A stretch of 64,000 bases of DNA from Actinokineospora terrae (GCF_900111175.1 NZ_FOGI01000003.1:129177-193176); one strand, 5' to 3'; shown: positions 46,374 through 55,806, numbered from the stretch's first letter. Notes: generated by a model not told the origin, from the sequence alone. A program made the numbers and translations.

Positions 46374-47225
46374 TCAGAACAGGGTCGCGGGCTCGATCGG
46401 CTCGGGCTCGGGCAATGCGTCGAGATCGGGCACGAGCGTTCGGACTTCGTCGTGGAATTGGCGGGCCAGTGCGGGGGCTTCGTTGTTGTCGGGGGTGTGC
46501 AGGAAGACCGTGGGGGTCCGGCCCTCGCGCAGCCACTCGGCGACGATCTCGGTCCACGGCTGCCAGCCGTCGACCGTCTCGCTGATCGAGTCGCGGCCCA
46601 GGTACCGGACGATCGGCTGGTCGGTCAGCGCGTGCGTCCGCCGTGGCAGCCGCGGTTTCTTGCCCCAGGCGTCCTCTTCGGCCTCGCTGGTCGGCGGGCG
46701 CTGGAAGAAGACCGTGGTATCAAAAGGAACCCACTCGGCACCCGCGCCCGCGAGCGCTCCCTCCAACAACGCCGTCGAGCCCGCGTCGGTGAAGAACCCC
46801 GGATGACGCACCTCCACCGCCCGCCTGCGGTCGGCGGGCAACCTCCGCAGGAACCGCCCAAGCGCCTCAACGTCCGAAGGGCCGAACGAGCCGGGCAACT
46901 GGGTCCACAGAACAGCCCGCTCCCCGAGCGGCTCGATCGCGTCCAAGAACGCCCGCATCTCGCGCTCGACACCCACCAAACGGCGCTCGTGCGTGACAAC
47001 CTTGGGCACTTTCACCACAAACCGAAACCCAGACCCCGTCTGCTGCGCCCAAGTCTCGACGGTCTCCCGAGCAGGAATCGCGTAAAAAGTCGTATTCCCC
47101 TCGACCGCATTACACCACCCCGCATAACCCCTCAACCGCTCTTTAGCCCCCACCGACGACGCCACAAACCGCCCACCCCACCCTTTGTGCGTCCACATAG
47201 CACACCCAACATAAAGCCGCCCCAC
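46374..47225 (-). CDS. DUF72 family protein
   Basis: A TIM-barrel protein of 283 residues with the family motifs YVGCAMWTHKGWGGRF, YAGWCNAVEGNTTFYAIP, FVVKVPKVVTHERRL and VEVRHPGFF. DUF72 proteins are widespread and their substrate is unknown. GTG at 47225 begins the conserved N-terminus; an ATG at 47198 is possible. The upstream DNA is low-complexity and has no good ribosome site. Confidence 0.9.
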   Translation of the reverse strand: MGRLYVGCAMWTHKGWGGRFVASSVGAKERLRGYAGWCNAVEGNTTFYAIPARETVETWAQQTGSGFRFVVKVPKVVTHERRLVGVEREMRAFLDAIEPLGERAVLWTQLPGSFGPSDVEALGRFLRRLPADRRRAVEVRHPGFFTDAGSTALLEGALAGAGAEWVPFDTTVFFQRPPTSEAEEDAWGKKPRLPRRTHALTDQPIVRYLGRDSISETVDGWQPWTEIVAEWLREGRTPTVFLHTPDNNEAPALARQFHDEVRTLVPDLDALPEPEPIEPATLF

Positions 47226-47329
47226 CCCGTCACCCCCACCCCAAAGCCACCCACGCCCACCCAAATAACCCACACACACCACAACCCACAAACACGCGCC
47301 ACAAACCACCCACAAGAGCCACAACTTTG

Positions 47330-47378
47330 GGGGTCCGGGGGCAACGCCCCCCGGGCGGGCCTGGGGTCGCACCCCAGA
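47330..47378. repeat. GC-rich hairpin-forming repeat
   Basis: Consecutive small inverted repeats, GGGGCAACGCCCC and CTGGGGTCGCACCCCAG (47361-47377), in C/A-biased DNA between the DUF72 gene and the tRNA. Such GC-rich palindromic units are common between genes of actinomycetes. Confidence 0.5.
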
Positions 47379-47385
47379 TAAAACA

Positions 47386-47426
47386 AACGAACGACCCAGT
47401 TCGCGCATTCCGCGAACACAGGTCGT
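47386..47426 (-). terminator. Terminator of the tRNA-Arg gene
   Basis: Minus-strand hairpin with outer arms ACGACC/GGTCGT and inner arms TTCGCG/CGCGAA, followed by the T-rich run GTTTGTTTTATC. This is one of the few T-tailed terminators in the window. Confidence 0.7.
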
Positions 47427-47436
47427 CCAGAGTGAG

Positions 47437-47508
47437 TGCCCCCGGCAGGATTCGAACCTGCGCTCCCGCCTCCGGAGGGCGGTGCTCTATCCCCTGAGCT
47501 ACGGGGGC
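47437..47508 (-). tRNA. tRNA-Arg (anticodon CCG)
   Basis: The cloverleaf folds fully: 7-bp acceptor stem GCCCCCG/CGGGGGC, D stem GCTC/GAGC, anticodon stem CCGCC/GGCGG with loop CTCCGGA (anticodon CCG), and T arm with GGTTCGAATCC. The discriminator base is A; CCA is not encoded. It reads CGG codons, which are frequent in high-GC genomes. Its 3' end faces the accessory region at 30-46 kb, the orientation used by tRNA-targeting integrative elements. Confidence 0.97.
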
Positions 47509-47714
47509 GGCTTGTCGGCTGTGCGACGGGGGAAAGAGTAGCGCATACGGGGGTGCGGGGGTGTGGCGGGGGGTGGGTCACGGTCGGGCTTCGGCGGCGA
47601 AGTGGTCTGGACCTTTGCGGGAATCAGCACTAGCCTCTTGGCGATTGCTCAGGGTGTTCGTGTGGGTTGGCGGGGCGTCTGGACGGGTTCGGGCGCGACG
47701 GCTGGGAGGGTGTT

Positions 47715-48815
47715 GTGGCCGAGGTCCGGTACGAGGGCGCGTCGAGGGTGTACCCGGGGTCGCCGCCGGTGCGGGCGGTGGACGGGTTGGACCTGTCTAT
47801 CGAGGACGGGGAGTTCCTGGTCCTGGTGGGGCCGTCCGGGTCGGGTAAGTCGACCGCGTTGCGGATGCTCGCCGGACTGGAGGACGTGGACGAGGGCGCG
47901 ATCCGCATCGGTGACCGCGACGTCACCGCGGTGCCGCCGAAGGGCCGCGACATCGCCATGGTGTTCCAGTCCTACGCGCTCTACCCGCACATGACCGTCG
48001 CGCAGAACATGGGCTTCGCGCTCAAGCTGCAGGGGCTGTCCAAGCAGGTCATCAGCGAGAAGGTGACCGAGGCGGCCAAGCTGCTCGACCTGGAGAAGTA
48101 CCTGGCCCGCAAGCCCAAGGCGCTCTCCGGCGGCCAGCGCCAGCGCGTCGCCATGGGCCGGGCCATCGTGCGCGACCCCGCCGTCTTCCTGATGGACGAG
48201 CCGCTGTCCAACCTCGACGCCAAGCTGCGCGTCGAGACCCGCGCGAACATCGCCGCGCTCCAGCGCCGCCTGGGCACCACCACCATCTACGTGACGCACG
48301 ACCAGGTCGAGGCCATGACCATGGGTCACCGGGTCGCGGTGCTCAAGGACGGCCTGCTCCAGCAGTGCGACACCCCGCGGGCGCTCTACGACAACCCGGC
48401 CAACGCCTTCGTCGCCGGGTTCATCGGCTCACCGTCGATGAACCTGCGGACCAGCACGGTCGGCAGCGGCACGCTCGCCCTCGGTGAGCTGAACGTCCCG
48501 CTGACCCGCGACACCGTGGCCGCGATCGCCAAGGAGAACCTGGGCACGGTCACCGTCGGCATCCGGCCCGAGTCGCTCGGCCTGGTGCCCGCGGGCTCGC
48601 CCAACGCGTTCGACCTGGTGGTCGAGCTGGTCGAGGAGCTCGGCGCGGACGCCCTGGTGCACGGCTCGGTCGCCAACGACCCCACCGGCCCGCGGCTGGT
48701 GCTGCGCGTCGACGGTCGGACCCCGCCCGGCCTCGGGCAGACCGTGCGGGTCGTGCTCCGCGACCCCAGCGAGATCCACCTGTTCCACCCGGAGTCCGGC
48801 GACCGGCTGATCTAG
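47715..48815 (+). CDS. ugpC: ABC transporter ATP-binding protein, UgpC/MsmK type
   Basis: 366 residues. ATPase motifs: Walker A GPSGSGKST at 39-47, signature LSGGQRQRVAMGRA, Walker B VFLMDEPLSNLD, H-loop THDQ. The C-terminal ~130 residues are the TOBE/OB-fold regulatory domain (VGIRPESLGLVPAG). This class energises several carbohydrate importers in one genome; no permease or binding protein is next to it, which fits a shared ATPase. GTG at 47715 has GGGAGGG upstream. Confidence 0.95.
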   Translation: MAEVRYEGASRVYPGSPPVRAVDGLDLSIEDGEFLVLVGPSGSGKSTALRMLAGLEDVDEGAIRIGDRDVTAVPPKGRDIAMVFQSYALYPHMTVAQNMGFALKLQGLSKQVISEKVTEAAKLLDLEKYLARKPKALSGGQRQRVAMGRAIVRDPAVFLMDEPLSNLDAKLRVETRANIAALQRRLGTTTIYVTHDQVEAMTMGHRVAVLKDGLLQQCDTPRALYDNPANAFVAGFIGSPSMNLRTSTVGSGTLALGELNVPLTRDTVAAIAKENLGTVTVGIRPESLGLVPAGSPNAFDLVVELVEELGADALVHGSVANDPTGPRLVLRVDGRTPPGLGQTVRVVLRDPSEIHLFHPESGDRLI

Positions 48816-50032
48816 CCCGCCGCGCAGTCACCCTCCGGCGCGGTTGTCGCAGCCGCGCCGGAGGTGTTTTCCCCCTCCGCGCACACCTCGCGGCCCGGCC
48901 GGTTCGGGTGCGGCCGGTGCGGACGCGCGGGCCGGATCGCGGGTGCCGCTCCTGCCGTCATCGCAGGCGCGGCTTCTGTCGTCTCAGTGGGCGCTACCGC
49001 GTCGGACGGGTCCGGTGGCTCTGACGGCTCCGTAGACGGCGGCTCGCTCGGTACTGACGTCTCCGTTGGGGCTGGCGTCTCCGAGGGCGGCTGCGACGTC
49101 GTAGGCGCTGGTTCCGGCGACGGTGACGGCGGCTGCTCCGGTACCGCGACCACAGGCGCCTCCTCCACCGGCGGCGCGGGCGGGATAGGCGTAACGCCAC
49201 CCGAGTAGGCCGTCAGCCAGGTAGTCACCGCGACCACGTAGTCGCCGGAGTGGTTGTAGCGGAAGATCGCCGCGCCCAGGTCGTCGACGTTGTTCAGGTC
49301 CATGCCGCCCGAGCACAGGTAGCGCCCTGCGGCCACGGCAGCGTCATAGATGTTGTGCGGGCTACGGACGCCGTCGCCGTTGCCGTCCGCCGCGTACTTC
49401 CGCCAGGTCGACGGGATGAACTGCATCGGGCCGACCGCACGGTCCCAGGTGGTGTCACCGTCCAGCTCGCCGCCGTCGGTGTCGGGGATCGCGGCGATGC
49501 CGGGACTGCCGGAGAGCACCGGACCCAGGATGCGCGGCGCCGTGTCGCCGTTGTCGTCGGCGCGCCCACCGGCCGCGTGCCCCGACTCGACCCGCCCGAT
49601 CGCCGCCAGGTGGTACCACTTCAGCCCGCACGCGCGCGGGGCCAGCCGCTCGGCCTTGCGGTAGGCGTCGAGCATGTTGCTCGGCACCCCGGTCGAGGTG
49701 ACCGGCGACTGGGCCTCGACGCGTTCGACGGGCATCGGCGCCGGGAGTTGGGTGACCGGGCCGACCGCGGGGAACCCGGCCAGCAGCTGCGGCGTCGAGG
49801 ACCCCGCCTGCTCCGCCGCCGCCGGTGCCGGATCGCGCGCCGGCGTTATCGCGATGGGGGCCGCGTTCGCCGGGGGTTGGGCGGGTCCTGAGGCTTGGGC
49901 CGCGGCCGTGGCCAGCGACAACAGGACGAGGGCGAGGGCGGTGACCGGGCGCGCGCCCCCCGGCTGCGATGGGGTAACCACGCCTTCCCGTTTACCAGAG
50001 CGCTGACAGCACCTCGGGGAGTCCGCGACCAT
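48812..50032 (-). CDS. Secreted lytic murein transglycosylase
   Basis: 406 residues. A signal peptide (VTALALVLLSLATAAAQA) is followed by a linker and an SLT/MltB-like domain at ~120-270 with the catalytic Glu in AAIGRVESGHAAGG and the substrate motifs VGPMQFIPSTW and NIYDAAVAAGRYLCSGG. The C-terminal ~120 residues are a Pro/Thr/Glu/Ser-rich tail ending with two Cys. It cleaves peptidoglycan glycan strands. The ATG at 50032 has GAGGG four bases upstream; a GTG at 49981 would give a shorter signal peptide. Its 3' end overlaps ugpC by four bases. Confidence 0.9.
   Translation of the reverse strand: MVADSPRCCQRSGKREGVVTPSQPGGARPVTALALVLLSLATAAAQASGPAQPPANAAPIAITPARDPAPAAAEQAGSSTPQLLAGFPAVGPVTQLPAPMPVERVEAQSPVTSTGVPSNMLDAYRKAERLAPRACGLKWYHLAAIGRVESGHAAGGRADDNGDTAPRILGPVLSGSPGIAAIPDTDGGELDGDTTWDRAVGPMQFIPSTWRKYAADGNGDGVRSPHNIYDAAVAAGRYLCSGGMDLNNVDDLGAAIFRYNHSGDYVVAVTTWLTAYSGGVTPIPPAPPVEEAPVVAVPEQPPSPSPEPAPTTSQPPSETPAPTETSVPSEPPSTEPSEPPDPSDAVAPTETTEAAPAMTAGAAPAIRPARPHRPHPNRPGREVCAEGENTSGAAATTAPEGDCAAG
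48832..48870 (+). terminator. Terminator of ugpC
   Basis: Perfect 12-base arms CCTCCGGCGCGG (48832-48843) and complement (48853-48864), nine-base loop, then TGTTTT. It lies within the 3' coding end of the convergent transglycosylase gene. Confidence 0.75.
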
Positions 50033-50131
50033 GATCCCTCGTTCGAGTGGCTAACGGCGCCGATCGGGTCACAGTGTGTTGTATGTATGCGCATGTGACT
50101 ATATGTTGGACGGCGACGGGGAGAGGGGTGC

Positions 50132-51049
50132 GTGGTGGGACACGGACATGGGCACGGCCTGCCCGCGGGCAGCGCCTCGGGGCGGCTGGCAGGCAGGCTC
50201 TGGGCCGCCTTCGGCATCGCCGCCGCGATCATGGTCGTCGAGTTCGCCGTTGGCGTCGCCACCGGCTCGCTCGCGCTGATCTCCGACGCGGCGCACATGC
50301 TCACCGACGTGGTCGGCGTCGGCCTCGCGCTGGCCGCGATCGTGGCCGCCCGGCGCGCGGTGGCCAAGCCGAGCCGCACGTTCGGCCTGTACCGCGCCGA
50401 GGTCCTCGCCGCGCTCGCCAACGCCATCCTGCTCTTCGGCGTCGCGGGCTACGTCGTCTTCGAGGCCGTCGAGCGCTTCGGCGACCCCCCGACCGTCGCG
50501 GGCCTCCCGGTCCTGCTCGCCGCGGCCGCGGGCCTGGCCGCCAACGTCGTCTCCTTCCTCCTGCTCCGCGACGGCGCCGAGGAGAGCCTCAACGTCCGCG
50601 GCGCCTACCTGGAGGTCGTCGCCGACCTCATCGGCTCCGTCGGCGTCCTCATCAGCGCCCTCATCACCCTCACCACCGGCTGGCGCCTGGCCGACCCCAT
50701 CATCGGCGTCGCCATCGGCCTCTGGGTCCTCCCCCGCACCTGGTCCCTCGCACGACGGGCGCTGCGCATCCTGTTCCAACACGCCCCGGAACGCGTCGAC
50801 GTGGACGAGATGGCAACCCGACTCGGAGCCCTGACCGGCGTCGCGGAGGTCCACGACCTGCACGTGTGGACACTGACATCCGGCATGGAAGTCGCGTCGG
50901 CACACCTGACGATGACGGAGAACGCGGACCAAGGCGCCGTCCTGGCCGCCGCCCGCGAACTCCTCCAACACGAGTACGGCCTGGAACACGCCACCCTCCA
51001 AGTCGAACACCAGGACGCCGCCACCAAGTGCAGGCAACTCTCCTGGTAG
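50132..51049 (+). CDS. Cation diffusion facilitator family metal exporter
   Basis: 305 residues with a His-rich N-terminus (GHGHGHG), six transmembrane helices and a C-terminal cytoplasmic domain ending in HATLQVEHQD. It exports Zn2+ or a similar divalent cation against protons. The first metal site in helix 2 is HxxxD (DAAHMLTD), but the helix 5 site reads LEVVAD, with Glu in place of the usual His, which could alter metal choice. A short palindrome ATGCGCAT lies at 50087-50094, 40 bases upstream; a metal-sensor operator there is a guess. Confidence 0.93.
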   Translation: MVGHGHGHGLPAGSASGRLAGRLWAAFGIAAAIMVVEFAVGVATGSLALISDAAHMLTDVVGVGLALAAIVAARRAVAKPSRTFGLYRAEVLAALANAILLFGVAGYVVFEAVERFGDPPTVAGLPVLLAAAAGLAANVVSFLLLRDGAEESLNVRGAYLEVVADLIGSVGVLISALITLTTGWRLADPIIGVAIGLWVLPRTWSLARRALRILFQHAPERVDVDEMATRLGALTGVAEVHDLHVWTLTSGMEVASAHLTMTENADQGAVLAAARELLQHEYGLEHATLQVEHQDAATKCRQLSW

Positions 51050-51195
51050 CTGACTCGGCATCGCTGGGAATCAGGCGACGAGTTGGCTGACTAGCGCATT
51101 TCGAATGCTCCACGACACCGATTTCCCGGATTCAGTGCTCGCGATCTCGCGTGACATCCCGGCACCGTGAATCCACCTCGGCAAGTGCGGAGTGC

Positions 51196-53028
51196 TCAGT
51201 GACCTCGTACTCGGCGGAGGAGGGTGGCCAGGTCTTGGGCTGAGGTGTTGCCGTCCAAGAGGAGGTCCTGCGGGGTGAGAGTGGCGTCGGTGTCGGGGAG
51301 GTGCATTCGCGCGAGTGTCGGGTCGTTGAGGGCGTTGGACATGTCGCGGATCTTGGCGGCCAGGGAGTCGTGCACCAGCTGATCGACGGTGTTCTCGGCG
51401 AGCAGCACGGTGACGGTGGGCTTGCTGTCCGCGTCCATCCCCAGTCGGTGGGTGCGGTCGAGGCTCTGCAAGTAGAGGCCCGCGTTGAAGGTGCGGTCGA
51501 GGTGGACTTGATCGACGCAGGCGGTGTGCAGGCTGACCCCCTCGCCGAGCGTTTGCGGCGTGGCGATCAAGACGGTGCAGCGATCGTCGTGGCGAAAGCG
51601 CTCCAGTTCCCTGGCGCGGTCCGTGGGAAGCCTGGGATCGGCGATGCCTACTGCGCCGGTAACCACTGCGGGGTGGTGCGCGGCCAGAAGGTCAGCCATT
51701 GCGGCGATGTTGGCAACGAAAACCGACCAAACCAGGGTCTTACGGCCAGCAGCGGCGTTGGCATCAACTATCTGCGCGGCCCGTATGAGTTTGGCGGGTC
51801 GGACCGTGGCCGCGGTGTTGCGAACCAGGTCCTCCAACGGCAACGACCGGTCAACGAGAGTCGGCAGGCGTAACGGGGTACCGACGTCGAGTACCGCGGC
51901 GGGGTTCGTGGCGGCAGCGATCAGCCGCAACAGCACCGACCCCAAAGCCTCGACGTCGGCAACGAGCGCGGGATCCGCCAGAGTGTCGGTGGCGCTACCC
52001 GCGAGAGCGTCATACACGCGCCTGTGGTCGGGTTCCAACGGCACCCGTTCGATCGTGGTGTGCAGTCGCGGCAGGTCGAGTTGCTTCTTGGTCGTACGAA
52101 CGTAGAGGCGGTTACGCACCCCTTGCAGCGAGCCCGAGGCGAGGTCGTGGCCGTAGCCGGGCCAGCAGAGGTCGAACTGGGCGGCGAGGTCAGCGGCGGT
52201 GTTGGGCATCGGCGTGCCGCTCAAGACGTATCGGCGCTCGCTGCGCGTGGCCAGTCGGACCGCGGCCCTGCCCCATGTCCCGGCCGGGCCTGCCTTGACG
52301 CGGTGGCTCTCGTCGAACACGACCATGACCCGGCGCGCGGAGGCCCAGCCGTCGACCTCGGCCAGCACGTGCGGTTGGGTCAGTCGCGAGTAGCCGAGCA
52401 CAACGACGTCCGCGCCTGCCGGGATCGGTTCCGGCATGAGGTGCACGAGCGGCGCGGCCGCCTCGGTGAAGCAGGCGGCAGGCTCGTCGCGCCACGCTTC
52501 GAACGCCGACAGCGGTGCCAGCACCAGCAGACCGTCGATCGCGTCCACCGCACGCTCGGCCGCCCACACGCAATAAGCGACAGTGGTCTTGCCGCTGCCG
52601 GGTACGCCGAAGTTGCCCCCGTGGCGCATGGCCATCAGCCGGATCACGTCGCCGCGTTGCGCCGGGGTCAGCACGCGCCGAAAGCCGAACTCGGCGGGTT
52701 CGGGCACGGTATCCGGCCAGTCGGGATCGCGGGCCGGGGCAACGGCGAGTACCTCGCGGAACTCGGCCGCGACCGCCCGCTGCCTGGCCAGCACTGCCTC
52801 CGCCCCGGCGCTGAGCCGCCACTGGAACCGGTCCGCCGGTGCGGTGACAAGGCAGCCCGCGAAGCGGGGACTGTCCCAAGCCTGCACCCGGACGACCTCA
52901 TCGGCGGTGTCGAACCCAAGTCCGCCGAACCACTCGACGACCTCTGCCCAGTGCCGCTCGTCGACCTCGTCGAGCAATCGGGCGACGAGGACCGTGTCCT
53001 CGACCCGCACCGATACCAGCGGCCTCAC
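51196..53028 (-). CDS. SNF2-like superfamily 2 helicase
   Basis: 610 residues. N-terminal ~110 residues are unassigned. Motif I is GVPGSGKTT at 141-149, motif II DESH at 239-242, motif III LSGTPMPN, motif V LGEGVSLHTA and motif VI QSLDRTHRLGM, in the order of SNF2-type double-stranded DNA translocases. It overlaps the upstream ParB-like gene by four bases, so the pair is made together. SNF2-like ATPases of this size are common in restriction-like and anti-phage systems; the specific system is not recognised. Confidence 0.88.
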   Translation of the reverse strand: MRPLVSVRVEDTVLVARLLDEVDERHWAEVVEWFGGLGFDTADEVVRVQAWDSPRFAGCLVTAPADRFQWRLSAGAEAVLARQRAVAAEFREVLAVAPARDPDWPDTVPEPAEFGFRRVLTPAQRGDVIRLMAMRHGGNFGVPGSGKTTVAYCVWAAERAVDAIDGLLVLAPLSAFEAWRDEPAACFTEAAAPLVHLMPEPIPAGADVVVLGYSRLTQPHVLAEVDGWASARRVMVVFDESHRVKAGPAGTWGRAAVRLATRSERRYVLSGTPMPNTAADLAAQFDLCWPGYGHDLASGSLQGVRNRLYVRTTKKQLDLPRLHTTIERVPLEPDHRRVYDALAGSATDTLADPALVADVEALGSVLLRLIAAATNPAAVLDVGTPLRLPTLVDRSLPLEDLVRNTAATVRPAKLIRAAQIVDANAAAGRKTLVWSVFVANIAAMADLLAAHHPAVVTGAVGIADPRLPTDRARELERFRHDDRCTVLIATPQTLGEGVSLHTACVDQVHLDRTFNAGLYLQSLDRTHRLGMDADSKPTVTVLLAENTVDQLVHDSLAAKIRDMSNALNDPTLARMHLPDTDATLTPQDLLLDGNTSAQDLATLLRRVRGH

Positions 53029-55295
53029 TCCGGGTCACCCACCGACGTCGTCCTGCGCCGCGCGATCCGCCAGAACGCGCTCGCGTCGGCGAGGAACTCG
53101 GCCAGTTCGTTGACCTTGAGTTTCAGCGGGTCGACAACCTCGACGGGCAGTCCTTCCAGCTCCAACGCGGGCCCGACCACGCGGTCGTCGAACTCGTGCC
53201 CGCGCATCTGGGCGACGTGCTCGGTGAGTCCCTCCACCAGCTCCTCCAGTTGATCGCTCATCATCAGCCAGACGACGCGCGGATCGAGCCCGGTGTCCTC
53301 GTGGGGCACGAACCTGACGTCCTTGGCCGATTGCCCCAGCTCGGGGAGGAACTCGGTGCGCAGCCGGGTCTCGGTCAGCGCACCGTCGGCGTCGGCGGGC
53401 ACCCGGGGCACGGGCAGCGTGGTCGCGCGCACGATCTCCGCGAGTTGACGCAACCCTTCATCGCTCGACATCATGTGCCGCAACAACACTGCGGGTTCGT
53501 GCCTGCCGATGGTGCTCGCTCGACCACCACGACCGCCGCGGCCGGTACGGGTCAGGTGCTCGTCCAGCTCCAGCAGCCGCGGGTTGGTGACCAGCGCGAG
53601 CCCGCCCAGGAAACCCAGGGCCCGCTGGTGCGGCCCGAAAGGACCTACTTCCGCGCGATCGGCGGGTTTCTGGACGTAGCGCTGGACCATGTCGCCGATG
53701 GCCCCGGCGAGCAGGTCTTCGGGAGAACCCCCGATCAGGTGCGCCCAGGTCATGGCGCCGGGGTGCAGGTCGAGCCGGTAGAAGACCTTGTCCTTGCACA
53801 TGCTCGTGATCGTCGAGGAGATGGAGTTGCCGTCAGCGTCGGCGTGCAGACCGAGCAGCAACCGTGCTTGGGCTCCGACGATCTGGCCGCGCTCGTGGGA
53901 GTGCCTGCGCTCCTGGTTCTCGGCGAGCACCTGGTTGGTGATGTCGACCGTGTCCCCCGTGCACGCCAGGGTGGCGAGGTGTGCGATCGCGGCGAGCCTG
54001 TTGCGATACGGGCGTTCCGGGCTGACTGGGGTGATATCGGCGAAGTCCACCGCGCGCGGGTTGAGCAGTGCCGCTCGTTCAACCTCGTCAACGATCCCGC
54101 GGCTCGCGAACTCCTCGATGAGATCGATCGCGTAGAGCGTCCAGACGTCGTTCGCCGCCCACTGCTTGGCCGCTGCCCTGGGCATGTGCCGCTGGCGCAC
54201 CGCGTCGTTGACGACCTGCCAGGCCGGGTGCGGGAAGGTGGCCCCGCCGAAGGCCTCGACATCGAGGACGACGAAAGCGAAGTAGGTGCGGACCCGGTGC
54301 GCCGCGCGGATGGCGGGTGAGCGCACCGCGATGGTCTGCCGCCACTGGTCCTGGCGTTCCTGATCGCGTGCGGTGTGACCGGAGGCCATCGGGAACAGGC
54401 CGGTGAGGGAGCTCTCCTCGAAGGTCAGCAGACGCCTGGCGAGCAGGACGTCGGTGGCGGTCATGTCGCGGATCTCCAGGTTCCCCTTGCCGTCGGACCA
54501 GTGCCGCATGGCGAACCGCGCGTCGCGGCCGGTCAGGGAGTGCAAGATCATCTGACTCGCCGTGGTCCGGCGCGCCCCATCCACCGCCTTGAGCAACCAG
54601 CCCGACCCGCTCTCACCCGCGTCCAGGTGGAACGGGACCACCAGCGGGGGTTCCTTGACCCCCTTGAGGATCAGGTCATCGATGAACTCGCGGTCGTCGC
54701 TCCCCTTGTACTTGTAGAGGTCCAGGCTCAGCAGCCGTCTGGCCTCGTCGGCCTGGTGGCGCACCTGATCGGCGGAGTCGACCAGCAGCCTGGGCAGCCG
54801 CAAGGCCTCGGCGTCGACCGCCCGGACCACGGGCGCGTGCTCCTCACCCGCCATGGCCGCCTGGGTCTGGGCCAGGATCCGCCCGTTGATCATCGACGGC
54901 TCGACCACGGGGCTGTGCAAGCGCAGGAGTGCCCCGTACATCGTCCCCGACCCGGTGCGGCTGATCTGGGTCTGGGCCAACTGCCGGATGTTGTGCTCGT
55001 CGTCGGCGGAGGCGGCCTCCAGTGCCCGGATGACGCCCAGCGGAACCTGTTCGGGGGATACCGCGCGGAGCTTCGCGATCGTCGCGCGCAGCCGTGCACC
55101 GAACCGGCTCAACGGCGCGCCATCGGCCTCTAACACGGCATTGCGCTCGGCGTTGAGTTCGACGTCGGGGCTCAGGACGGTGAACTGGTCGAGGGGGACC
55201 TCGCCCACGATCGGGGCTCCGCCTGCCGCCTCGGACTCGAGGAGTGGCCGGAAGCGGTGCGCGTGCACCTTGCCGGACTGGGTTCTGGTTACCAC
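53025..55295 (-). CDS. Large protein with a ParB/DndB-like segment
   Basis: 756 residues of no recognised family. Residues ~205-255 (DLILKGVKEPPLVVPFHLD, then LLKAVDGARRTTASQMIL) follow the ParB/Srx-fold pattern in which a partner-choice strand is followed by DGxxR; here DGARR at 239-243. DndB-type proteins have DGQHR at that position. The rest is mainly helical. The GTG at 55295 has GAAGG four bases upstream; the frame is open further. Coupled to the SNF2 helicase by a four-base overlap. A DNA-sensing or modification role is proposed from these two facts only. Confidence 0.7.
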   Translation of the reverse strand: MVTRTQSGKVHAHRFRPLLESEAAGGAPIVGEVPLDQFTVLSPDVELNAERNAVLEADGAPLSRFGARLRATIAKLRAVSPEQVPLGVIRALEAASADDEHNIRQLAQTQISRTGSGTMYGALLRLHSPVVEPSMINGRILAQTQAAMAGEEHAPVVRAVDAEALRLPRLLVDSADQVRHQADEARRLLSLDLYKYKGSDDREFIDDLILKGVKEPPLVVPFHLDAGESGSGWLLKAVDGARRTTASQMILHSLTGRDARFAMRHWSDGKGNLEIRDMTATDVLLARRLLTFEESSLTGLFPMASGHTARDQERQDQWRQTIAVRSPAIRAAHRVRTYFAFVVLDVEAFGGATFPHPAWQVVNDAVRQRHMPRAAAKQWAANDVWTLYAIDLIEEFASRGIVDEVERAALLNPRAVDFADITPVSPERPYRNRLAAIAHLATLACTGDTVDITNQVLAENQERRHSHERGQIVGAQARLLLGLHADADGNSISSTITSMCKDKVFYRLDLHPGAMTWAHLIGGSPEDLLAGAIGDMVQRYVQKPADRAEVGPFGPHQRALGFLGGLALVTNPRLLELDEHLTRTGRGGRGGRASTIGRHEPAVLLRHMMSSDEGLRQLAEIVRATTLPVPRVPADADGALTETRLRTEFLPELGQSAKDVRFVPHEDTGLDPRVVWLMMSDQLEELVEGLTEHVAQMRGHEFDDRVVGPALELEGLPVEVVDPLKLKVNELAEFLADASAFWRIARRRTTSVGDPE

Positions 55296-55330
55296 GGGGC
55301 ACCTTCGCGAATAGGTGCTCGACCTGTGGA

Positions 55331-55582
55331 ATGGACCACCGCAGCCACTGGGGCGACGGGGAACCACGGATGCGCGACAACAGCGCAACAGTGGTCGACT
55401 GGTCGGTTCCGGTACCAGGAAACGTCACACACCTGCTCGAATGGCAGGTGCGCGATCGCGTCGTGGAAGCGGTCAGAGCAGTGAGGAGGAGAAAGTCACG
55501 GAGAGCGCCTCGCCGCACCAGCACGATCGTGGTGGTCAGGGTTGACACTTCGCCAGCCGCGGAAGCACGGCCCGACCAGTGA
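55331..55582 (+). CDS. Possible small protein divergent from the ParB-like gene
   Basis: Up to 83 residues (or 70 from the ATG at 55370), with a segment VVDWSVPVPGNVTHLLEWQV and a very basic middle (RRRKSRRAPRRTS). No family, no clear ribosome site. Placed 35 bases from the ParB-like start and on the opposite strand, which would suit a small regulator. Weakly supported. Confidence 0.35.
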   Translation: MDHRSHWGDGEPRMRDNSATVVDWSVPVPGNVTHLLEWQVRDRVVEAVRAVRRRKSRRAPRRTSTIVVVRVDTSPAAEARPDQ

Positions 55583-55806
55583 AGCACAGCCGGAAACTCG
55601 CCTGACGCCAGGGGATACGCCCACCGGGAATTCTCGCAGAAACACGACGCGACACCCCGCCGGTCGGTCGAAGAACATCAGACGACTGCTTCCGGCGGGT
55701 TCTGGCAATAGGCCAAAGGGGCAATTCCGGGTGCACCAACGGGTGGGGCTGGTTGCTGGCTTCCGTGGGGTGAGCGGGCGGTCGTACCCTCGAGGCGGGC
55801 CAGGGG

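Noticed and set aside
50033..50131. ydaO-type riboswitch upstream of the lytic transglycosylase
   Set aside because: The 99-base gap is too short and lacks the conserved sequence blocks.
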